From Acidimicrobiales bacterium (GTDB taxonomy: Bacteria > Actinomycetota > Acidimicrobiia > Acidimicrobiales > Iamiaceae): 49,791 nt of DNA. A program made the translations under genes and the position numbers. How positions within the stretch are numbered: the first letter of the stretch is position 1; each line of letters opens with the position of its first letter. The notes beneath the pieces were generated by a model, which was not told where the DNA came from, made no database searches, and saw nothing but the letters and a program-made list of their open reading frames with translations. This document shows, piece after piece, positions 43,917 through 49,791 of the stretch. The DNA lies in assembly GCA_025463365.1 (NCBI GenBank), contig JAOBWM010000087.1:1-49791 (forward strand), read 5' to 3'.

Positions 43917-45533
43917 TCACGCTCCGTAGCCGTACGGGTCCTCGTAGCCCTCGGAGCCCGAGGCGCCGTACGGGTCGTAGTACCCCTCGTAGCCAGCGGT
44001 GCCATATGGGTCGGAGCCCGTCGCGGCGTACGGGTCGTAGCCCTCGTTGCCAGCGGTGCCGTACGGGTCGTAGTAGGCCTCGTAACCCTCATAGCCCTCA
44101 TAGCCCTCATAGCCCTCATAGCCAGTCGGCGCATAGGGGTCGTAGGAGCCCTCGTAACCGCCAGTGCCACCTTCGTAACCGCCGGCGCCATACGGGTCGT
44201 AGGAGCCCTCGTAGCCGCCAGAGCCATACGGGTCGTAGGAGGCGCTGCCGCCCACACCGTACGGATCACCCAGCCCGGCCCCCGGCGCCAGCGTGCCCCC
44301 GGTGATGGGTGGCGGCGGGAAGGTGAACGGCGGGAAGGTGAACGGCGGTCGGGTGAACGTCGGCGGACGAGTGAACGTCGGCGGTCCCGTGAACGTCGGC
44401 GGCGTGAACGTCAGCGTCGGCGGACGAGTGAACGTCGGCGGCGTCAACGTCACCGTCGGCGGTCGGGTGAACGTCGGCGGCGTCGGGGTCGGGAAGGTCG
44501 GACGAGTCGGCCGCGGGAAGGTCGGGAACGTCGGCGCGGTCGGGTTCGTCGGGAACGTCGGACGAGTCGGCCGCGGGAAGGTCGGGAACGTCGGCGCGGT
44601 CGGGTTCGTCGGGAACGTCGGACGAGTCGGCCGCGGGAAGGTCGGGAACGTCGGGTGCCCGAGCGTCGGGGCGGTCGGCAACGTCAGCGGGCCCGGCCCC
44701 TGCGGGCAAAGCGAGTTGGCGGCAGCGATGTCACCAGGGCTCAGGCCATTTCGCTGGCCGATGACCGCGTTGGCATCGGTCGGGATGATCGTGTCCTGCC
44801 CGTTCGAGGAGAACGCATCGCGCGGGTAGTGCATGATCGAGCCGTAGTCGTAGGCGCCCACGTCATCCCCGTCGGTGATGTGCTGCGCGAAGTTGTTCAC
44901 CGCTCCGGAGATGATGTTCGCCCATTCGATCGTGACGAAGGCGTCGCGGTCCTCGCGGCTTTGCTCGTGCCAGAGGCCGACGACGTGCCCGATCTCATGG
45001 ATGCAGTTGCCTGTCGTACAGCCGGCCCCGAGCGTGAGCGGCTGACGGCCGCCTTGACGGCCGACGAACGACGAACATCCGCTGCCGGGTACGAACTCGA
45101 CCCAATCGGGGTACTGCGCCTCGTTCGCCGGAGTGCGCAGCACGAAGTTGAAGCCAGAGTTCGCCTGCCAGTGGGCGATCGCATCGGTCACCCGGTTCTG
45201 GTTCGTCAGGCTGGTGTCGATCTGGTAGGGCACGACGCAGTTCGGCCATCTGAACTGCGAGCCGGAGATCACGACTCCCGCGGCGACGGCGCCTCCCGTC
45301 AACTCCTGGCGCCGCATCTCCGTGCGCTCACGGACGAGGTCCACGGGCCCAAGGTTGATGTCTCCTTCGACGAGCGCGTCGCCGTCGACCACGACGTACT
45401 GGACCGCCTTCGAGCGGAACGTCGCGCCATCGATGAACGCGGTTCCGATCTCGTCGCTGTATTGCGCCTCACCCGCAGAATCGGCGGAGTCACCACCCGC
45501 GGACGCCCGCGACGAAGACTTGCGCTCGGCCAT
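43917..45533 (-). CDS. Astacin (M12A) zinc metalloprotease with Thr/Pro linker and Asp-Pro-Tyr-Gly repeat tail
   Basis: 538 aa in three parts. Residues 1-277: a short prosegment with VEGDI (Asp58, a likely aspartate switch like the FxGD motif of astacin propeptides) and an astacin domain with HEIGHVVGLWHE (zinc His179, His183, His189; Glu180) and Met-turn SIMHY. Residues 278-410: Thr/Pro/Phe-rich linker with tandem 20-residue repeats. Residues 411-538: nine DPY(G/A) units separated by Gly, Ser and GYEG runs. The tail has no Cys. There is no signal peptide, unusual for an astacin. The start is the ATG at 45533, preceded by GAGAGGGG; an ATG at 45560 is possible. It heads the operon with APH, HopA1 and LanC-like genes. 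The tail may be their substrate. Confidence 0.88.
   Translation of the reverse strand: MAERKSSSRASAGGDSADSAGEAQYSDEIGTAFIDGATFRSKAVQYVVVDGDALVEGDINLGPVDLVRERTEMRRQELTGGAVAAGVVISGSQFRWPNCVVPYQIDTSLTNQNRVTDAIAHWQANSGFNFVLRTPANEAQYPDWVEFVPGSGCSSFVGRQGGRQPLTLGAGCTTGNCIHEIGHVVGLWHEQSREDRDAFVTIEWANIISGAVNNFAQHITDGDDVGAYDYGSIMHYPRDAFSSNGQDTIIPTDANAVIGQRNGLSPGDIAAANSLCPQGPGPLTLPTAPTLGHPTFPTFPRPTRPTFPTNPTAPTFPTFPRPTRPTFPTNPTAPTFPTFPRPTRPTFPTPTPPTFTRPPTVTLTPPTFTRPPTLTFTPPTFTGPPTFTRPPTFTRPPFTFPPFTFPPPPITGGTLAPGAGLGDPYGVGGSASYDPYGSGGYEGSYDPYGAGGYEGGTGGYEGSYDPYAPTGYEGYEGYEGYEGYEAYYDPYGTAGNEGYDPYAATGSDPYGTAGYEGYYDPYGASGSEGYEDPYGYGA
43920..44263 (-). repeat. Degenerate repeats encoding DPYG/GYEG units, with a perfect 9-bp tandem array
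   Basis: TACGGGTCGTA (plus-strand view) recurs many times, encoding the reverse-strand YDPY unit. Within it, CCCTCATAG is repeated four times exactly at 44086-44121, encoding YEG repeats. The array is in frame, so copy-number change would lengthen or shorten the protein tail without a frameshift. Confidence 0.9.
44497..44654 (-). repeat. 60-bp perfect tandem repeat in the Thr/Pro linker
   Basis: The 60 bases at 44521-44580 are identical to those at 44581-44640, and partial copies extend the array on both sides (about 2.6 units in all). Each unit encodes 20 residues of the pattern FPTFPRPTRPTFPTNPTAPT. Perfect identity suggests recent duplication. Confidence 0.93.
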
Positions 45534-45878
45534 ATCGGCCCCTCTCGTCAGCGACGACACATCAGCCGGACGATCCCAAACAGCAGCGGCCTCGTGTCGA
45601 CAGCACCGTCAGTGCCACCAGTTTTACATCCAGAGTCGCCGCAATGGAAGGGTGAGATCCGCTCGCGACCGGCACTTCGCGCTGTCGTGGCGCTGATTTC
45701 GCGCCGATCGACGCTCGAGGCGCGCCCAAGTTCGAGACGAACCTTGCGTCCAATTGGCGAGTGATCTGACGCCGGATTTTCCGTCAATGCGCGGCGAAGG
45801 TCTCGACGGGGAACGCGAAACGGGCCCTGCCGGATGGCGAGGGCCCGTTGCGTCAGATCGTTGCTCAGAAGGGCTTTG
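45534..45878. other. 345-bp spacer between the astacin operon and the acyl-CoA dehydrogenase gene
   Basis: The spacer is less GC-rich than the flanks. It must hold the promoter of the astacin-APH-HopA1-LanC operon, but I could not fix a convincing -35/-10 pair. It also holds a TTG-initiated 63-codon frame (45562-45753, minus) with no ribosome site, and the terminator of the acyl-CoA dehydrogenase gene at its right end. Confidence 0.6.
45820..45848 (-). terminator. Terminator of the acyl-CoA dehydrogenase gene
   Basis: ACGGGCCCT (45820-45828) and AGGGCCCGT (45840-45848) are perfect complements, with an inner GCC/GGC pair around GGAT. Read on the minus strand the hairpin is followed by TTTCGCGTT, 30 bp after the gene's stop at 45879. 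Confidence 0.8.
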
Positions 45879-47111
45879 CTACTCGATGCGACGGCCGGAG
45901 ATCGCTCGGGCGATGACCAGCTGTTGGATCTGCTCGGTGCCTTCGAAGATGTCGAAGATCTTGGCGTCGCGGTGCATGCGCTCGACGGGGTACTCGCGGG
46001 TGTAGCCGTAGCCGCCCAGGATCTGGATGGCCCGCTCGGTGACCCACACGGCCACACGACCGGCCTTGAGCTTGGACTGCGAGCCCTCGGCGTTGACGTA
46101 CTTGCCGTTGCGCGAGAGCCAGGCGGCACGGTGCACGAGGAGCCGGGCGGCGTCGATCTCGGTGATCATGTCGGCGAGCATGAACGCGATCGACTGGTTC
46201 ATGATGATCGGCTTGCCGAACGCCTGGCGCTCGCCGGCGTACTCGAGGGCGTACTCGTAGGCGGCGCGAGCCACGCCGATGGCCTGGGCGCCCACGGCGG
46301 GGCGGGTGGCCTCGAAGGTGGCCATGGCCGGCTGCTTGCCGGAGGTCTCCGTCTTCGGCTTGCCGAGGGCCTCACGGGCCTTGGCCAGCTTCTCGTCGAG
46401 CTTGTCCTTGCCGCCGAGGAGGCAGGCACCGGGGACCTTCACGTCCTCCAGCACGACCTCAGAGGTGTGCGAGGCGCGGATGCCGTGCTTCTTGTACTTC
46501 TGGCCCATCGAGAGCCCGGGGGTGTTCGGCGGGATGATGAAGCTCGCCTGGCCGCGGCCCTTGAGGTCGGGCTCGACGGCGGCGACCACCACGTGGATGT
46601 TGGCGATGCCGCCGTTGGTGATCCACGCCTTGGTGCCGTTGAGGGTCCACTCGTCCTTGGCCTCGTCGTACACGGCCCGGGTGCGCAGCGAGCTCACGTC
46701 GGAGCCGGCGTCGGGCTCAGAGACGCAGAAGGCGCCGAGCTTGATGTCGTCGGGCGTGCCGTAGCACTGCGGCACCCACTCCATCATCTGCTCGGGGGTG
46801 CCGTTGCCGGCGATGCCCGCAGCAGCCAGGCCCGAGCCCATGATCGAAAGGCCGATGCCGGCGTCGCCCCAGAAGAGCTCTTCGATGGCGACCGGCATGG
46901 TGAGCCCCGTGGGGTCGCCGATCATGCCCTGGACCATGAAGTCGAGGGAGTACAGCCCGATCTTGGCGGCTTCCTCCACGATGGGCCAGGGGAACTCCTC
47001 GCGCTCGTCCCACTCCTCGGCGGCGGGACGGACGACGTTCTTGGCGAAGTCGTGGACCCAGTCCTTGAGCTGCTGCTGATCCTCGTTGAGGGCGAGGGAG
47101 AACTCTGCCAT
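45879..47111 (-). CDS. Acyl-CoA dehydrogenase
   Basis: 410 aa FAD-dependent enzyme. The substrate/FAD signature FCVSEPDAGSDVSSLRT, the ALTEP-equivalent turn and WITNGG are present. The C-terminal helix carries the catalytic Glu in IFEGTEQIQQLVIAR, preceded by GGYGYTREYPVERMHRDAKI. It introduces the trans-2 double bond into acyl-CoA thioesters; chain length is not predictable. The ATG at 47111 follows AAGGTCC. A GTTACCG/CGGTAAC palindrome 75 bp upstream suggests control by a TetR- or FadR-like repressor. The gene ends in a clear terminator. Confidence 0.95.
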   Translation of the reverse strand: MAEFSLALNEDQQQLKDWVHDFAKNVVRPAAEEWDEREEFPWPIVEEAAKIGLYSLDFMVQGMIGDPTGLTMPVAIEELFWGDAGIGLSIMGSGLAAAGIAGNGTPEQMMEWVPQCYGTPDDIKLGAFCVSEPDAGSDVSSLRTRAVYDEAKDEWTLNGTKAWITNGGIANIHVVVAAVEPDLKGRGQASFIIPPNTPGLSMGQKYKKHGIRASHTSEVVLEDVKVPGACLLGGKDKLDEKLAKAREALGKPKTETSGKQPAMATFEATRPAVGAQAIGVARAAYEYALEYAGERQAFGKPIIMNQSIAFMLADMITEIDAARLLVHRAAWLSRNGKYVNAEGSQSKLKAGRVAVWVTERAIQILGGYGYTREYPVERMHRDAKIFDIFEGTEQIQQLVIARAISGRRIE

Positions 47112-47185
47112 TGCGGACCTTCCATCCCTGAGAATCGCCGCCTGCTTCGATCCGCGCGTGCTGCGGCCGGGGCGACGAGAGCGAT

Positions 47186-47201
47186 GTTACCGAGCGGTAA
47201 C
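47186..47201. promoter_or_regulatory. 16-bp palindromic operator upstream of the acyl-CoA dehydrogenase
   Basis: GTTACCGAGCGGTAAC has 7-bp perfect arms around AG. It lies 75 bp upstream of the acyl-CoA dehydrogenase start and just beyond the stop of the MFS gene. The form resembles operators of TetR-type fatty-acid regulators in actinobacteria. No regulator gene is adjacent. Confidence 0.65.
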
Positions 47202-47203
47202 CA

Positions 47204-48457
47204 TCAAAGGCTAGACCCGGTCCGCTCACCCGTGCCAAGCCGACCCGACGGCACGAGGAGCACCGCGATCGCCGCCAGGCCGGCACCCAGCAGGTAGGGG
47301 GCCGGGTGGCCGACCCGCCCGTAGAGGAACCCGGCCGCCGCGGGGCCGATCGCCCGGGCGAACGATCCCGCCGACTGCTGGTAGCCGAGCACCCGACCGC
47401 GGTCGCGCGCCGGTGCCTCGCCGGCGATCGCCGAGGCCATCGTGGGCGTCACGAGCCCCTGCCCCACGACCAGCGCGAGCAGCGCGAACACGAGGCTGAC
47501 CCAGCGCCCGTCGATCGACAGCAGGACGAGCCCGACCGAGAGGGTGGCCAGCGCCACGCGAACCGTGCGCCGCTCGCCGAGCGCGGCGTGGATCGGGTGG
47601 ATGAAGCCCGCCTGCACGACGACGAGCGCCAAGCCGATCACCGCGAAGACTGCGCCCGTCGAACCGATCGTCAACCCGAACCGATCCTCGAGCAGCAGCG
47701 AGAACGTCGTCTCGAACCCGGAGAAGGCGAAGAGGGCCACGAACCCGACCCCGATCAGGCGGAGCGCGCCGGGCGGCACCCGGCCGAAACCGGAGACCGG
47801 GTGCTCGACCGGCATCGGGCCATCCGGGGCGTCGTGCGGTGCCGGCCGGGGTTCGGCGACACCGGTGCGGTCGGGATGCGTCTCGGGCAGCCGGCGGAGG
47901 GCGACGATGGCGTTGACCCCGGAGATCAGGGCGGCCACGAGGAAGGGCACGTGGGGACCGCCGAAGGCGGCGAGGGCGCCGATCGCCGGGCCCACGACGA
48001 AGCCGACGCCGAACGCGGCACCGAGCAGACCGAGGAGGCGGGGCCGGTCCTCAGGCGAGGCCACATCGGCCACAGCCGCCTGCGCCACCGAAACGCTCGC
48101 CCCCGACGATCCGTCGACGATCCGTCCCAGCAGCAGGATCCACACCGAGCCGGCCAGGCCGGTGATCAGGCTCCCGATCGCCGTGCCCGCCAGCGAGAGG
48201 ATCAGCACCGGCTTGCGACCGATGCGATCCGAGAGCCGCCCGACGAGGGGCGCACCGATCATCTGGGCCACCGAGAACGACGCCACGACCAGCCCGATCA
48301 CGCCCGGGGTGGCGTGGAGGTCTTCGGCGTAGCGCGGCAGGATCGGCAGGACGATCCCGAACCCGACCAGGTCGATGGCGACCGTGGTCCAGATCGTGCC
48401 GAACCCCGGGGGAAGCGGGCGGCGTCGGCTCCTCGATCCACCCTCCCGGTCAGCCAC
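47204..48457 (-). CDS. MFS transporter, DHA1 (TetA-like) family
   Basis: 417 aa with 12 predicted helices and a long central loop. Motif A is GRLSDRIGRKPVL, and the helix-1 motif is VAIDLVGFGIVLPILPRYAEDL, characteristic of TetA-like drug:H+ antiporters. Motif C-like spacing appears in GLLGAAFGVGFVVGPAIGALAA. It probably exports small hydrophobic compounds; specificity unknown. The ATG at 48457 was chosen as the first methionine before helix 1. It is divergent from the gene at 48625. Confidence 0.92.
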   Translation of the reverse strand: MADREGGSRSRRRPLPPGFGTIWTTVAIDLVGFGIVLPILPRYAEDLHATPGVIGLVVASFSVAQMIGAPLVGRLSDRIGRKPVLILSLAGTAIGSLITGLAGSVWILLLGRIVDGSSGASVSVAQAAVADVASPEDRPRLLGLLGAAFGVGFVVGPAIGALAAFGGPHVPFLVAALISGVNAIVALRRLPETHPDRTGVAEPRPAPHDAPDGPMPVEHPVSGFGRVPPGALRLIGVGFVALFAFSGFETTFSLLLEDRFGLTIGSTGAVFAVIGLALVVVQAGFIHPIHAALGERRTVRVALATLSVGLVLLSIDGRWVSLVFALLALVVGQGLVTPTMASAIAGEAPARDRGRVLGYQQSAGSFARAIGPAAAGFLYGRVGHPAPYLLGAGLAAIAVLLVPSGRLGTGERTGSSL

Positions 48458-48624
48458 GGTGGGGAAGCGTTCGCTGCGGGCGGTCGGCGGTCAAATCGGG
48501 GGCGCGCAAGCAGGATCGTCGCGGCGTGGTGGCGAACCACTCACGGAACACGGGGACAGGGAATCCGGCGTCGTGCAGGTCACGGCGGTGGAACCGACGA
48601 GAACGAGGGCAGGAACCAGGAACC

Positions 48625-49791
48625 ATGGGCCACGACGAAGCATCCGCGGGACTCCTCCACGAGTTCACCGACACCCACCTCGCCGATCGGGCCCGCCTCG
48701 GCGACGCCATCGCGTTCGACGAGCTGGTCCGCCGCCACGGCCGCACGGCCGTGGGGTTCGCCACCGTGGTGACCGGCGATCTCCCCGTCGCCCGCGAGGT
48801 GGCCGTCCGAGCCTTGACCGACGTCCTCGACCAGATCGCCTCGGACGGCTACTCGCTCGACGACCCCTACCTCCCCGGCCTCCTCCGCTCGGTCCGCGAG
48901 CTCGGCAACGCCGAGTCGCCACGGCTCGCCGAGGCCAACGCGGCCATGGATTCCTTCCTCCCCGAACTGGCCCGCAGCACCCGCTGGCTCACCACCGTGC
49001 AAGGCCTCGACGTGATCGACACGGCCCTCGCCCTCGACATCGAAGACGACTCGGTCGCGGGTCTCGTCGCCTGGACGGACGAGCTGCTCGGTGATCGCGC
49101 CGAGGCCGTCGACGGTGTCCTCGGATCCGTCGCCGTGGCCCTTCCGCTCACGTTCCCGGCCGAGGCGCGCAGCACGTGGCGCTCCTGGATGGCGACGATC
49201 GGGGTCGTTCCACTCACGCGCGACCACCGTGAGCGTGGCGCCCTCCTCCCCCGCATCGAGCCCGTCGCGTCGAAGATCCTCCGGGGCGCGGCCGTGCTGC
49301 TCCTGGTCGCCGGGGCCGCCGGCCTCGTCACCAACAACAGCGGTTCGTCCGGCCACGGCCACGGATCGGGCGGCGCCGAGTCTGCGACAGGCGCTCCCCA
49401 CGAGCCCGAGCCGGTGTCCTCCCAACGATCCATCAACTCGAGCGGCTCCACCGGGCGCACGGGCCGACCGGGGGCCCAGGCCTCCGCCTCCACCGACGGC
49501 GGCTCCGCCTCGGTGGACTCCGGCTCCGTCGGCGACGGCGGCTCGACATCGGCTCGCGGCTCCGGCTCAGGCGCCGCCGGCTCGACCGGCGCGTCCGGCA
49601 CCGGGGGTGGCTCCGGTGGCGCCGGCGGGAGCTCGGGCGGCGGCACGATCAGCGGCGGGACGACCGCTCCTGGCGGGGGCGGTGGCACCACGCCCGGCGG
49701 AGGCGGCGGTGGCACCACGCCCGGCGGAGGCGGCACGACCCCGCCGAGCACCCCGCCCCCCAGCACGCCACCTCCCACCACGCCACCTCCC
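48625..49791 (+). CDS. Sigma-region-2-like membrane protein with Gly/Ser/Pro-rich tail (incomplete)
   Basis: The first 389 codons are visible and the frame is open at the window end. Residues 20-70 (ARLGDAIAFDELVRRHGRTAVGFATVVTGDLPVAREV...LTDVLD) look like region 2 of an ECF sigma factor, but no region 4 follows. One hydrophobic helix lies at about 220-236 (LRGAAVLLLVAGAAGLV). Beyond it the chain is low-complexity: Ser/Gly/Ala, then GGGGGTTPGGG and PPPSTPPP runs. It may be a membrane-tethered regulatory or envelope protein. The ATG at 48625 follows CAGGAACC. I cannot assign a family. Confidence 0.75.
   Translation, partial: MGHDEASAGLLHEFTDTHLADRARLGDAIAFDELVRRHGRTAVGFATVVTGDLPVAREVAVRALTDVLDQIASDGYSLDDPYLPGLLRSVRELGNAESPRLAEANAAMDSFLPELARSTRWLTTVQGLDVIDTALALDIEDDSVAGLVAWTDELLGDRAEAVDGVLGSVAVALPLTFPAEARSTWRSWMATIGVVPLTRDHRERGALLPRIEPVASKILRGAAVLLLVAGAAGLVTNNSGSSGHGHGSGGAESATGAPHEPEPVSSQRSINSSGSTGRTGRPGAQASASTDGGSASVDSGSVGDGGSTSARGSGSGAAGSTGASGTGGGSGGAGGSSGGGTISGGTTAPGGGGGTTPGGGGGGTTPGGGGTTPPSTPPPSTPPPTTPPP

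Noticed and set aside
43920..44654. Short repeats that could suggest a CRISPR array
   Set aside because: The repeats are in frame, directly adjacent with no unique spacers, and encode a low-complexity protein segment.
42624..45764. 1046-codon plus-strand open frame across the astacin, APH and HopA1 genes
   Set aside because: Arg/Gly-rich shadow of genes that have clear motifs on the minus strand; its repeats simply mirror the Thr/Pro linker.

Overview
This is 49.8 kb of very GC-rich DNA (roughly 70% G+C by eye). GTG starts are frequent, many neighbouring genes overlap by the tetranucleotides GTGA or ATGA, and the gene content is actinobacterial: an AfsR/SARP-type regulator, Ku, a 13E12-type HNH protein beside an actinobacterial SOS box, a P450 with a CX2HX2C ferredoxin, and secreted Fn3 proteins. 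I infer an actinomycete, possibly of the class Acidimicrobiia. The phylum is fairly secure and the class is a guess. I saw no rRNA, tRNA, CRISPR array or insertion sequence.

Layout. 1-6.3 kb (minus strand): a tightly overlapping surface-polysaccharide operon, read as GT2-GT2 fusion, GT2, polysaccharide deacetylase, FemAB-like acyltransferase, GH16 lipoprotein, then a flippase cut by the left edge. 6.4-8.1 kb: a MarR regulator, a SnoaL-like protein, and a short HNH protein preceded by a LexA-type SOS box. 8.1-19.6 kb: two large secreted Fn3 proteins (CocE/NonD hydrolase; DUF4214-type protein) flank an SGNH protein, a YbdK-type carboxylate-amine ligase, Ku with a coupled unknown gene, and an enoyl-CoA hydratase. 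19.8-32.5 kb: an MFS pump, a hemerythrin-like protein, an AfsR-like regulator, an ABHD14-like hydrolase, a zinc alcohol dehydrogenase behind an 18-bp palindrome, a lipase, a TetR regulator, a DUF885 protein and a second SGNH protein. 32.5-39.7 kb: acetoacetate-decarboxylase-like protein, lipoprotein plus acetyltransferase, P450 plus ferredoxin plus SRPBCC protein, an alpha/beta hydrolase lipoprotein, cold shock protein with a terminator, an epimerase and a YbaY-like protein. 45.9-49.8 kb: acyl-CoA dehydrogenase with an upstream palindrome, an MFS pump, and an incomplete membrane protein running off the right edge.

The most interesting segment is 39.7-45.5 kb, which looks like an unusual peptide-modification (RiPP) locus. 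On the plus strand is a stand-alone SAM methyltransferase that by sequence belongs to the borosin (OphMA-like) peptide-backbone N-methyltransferases. Converging on it is a minus-strand operon encoding an astacin zinc protease with a long Thr/Pro linker and a repetitive Asp-Pro-Tyr-Gly tail, an APH-fold kinase, a HopA1-family protein and a LanC-like cyclase. APH plus HopA1 is the pair used for Ser/Thr dehydration in thioamitides and class V lanthipeptides (lanthidins). Here the pair sits with a LanC-like protein and a borosin-type methyltransferase, and no conventional small precursor gene is evident. My leading hypothesis is that the repetitive tail of the astacin protein is the modified substrate. 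This is inference; the family assignments are well supported by motifs.
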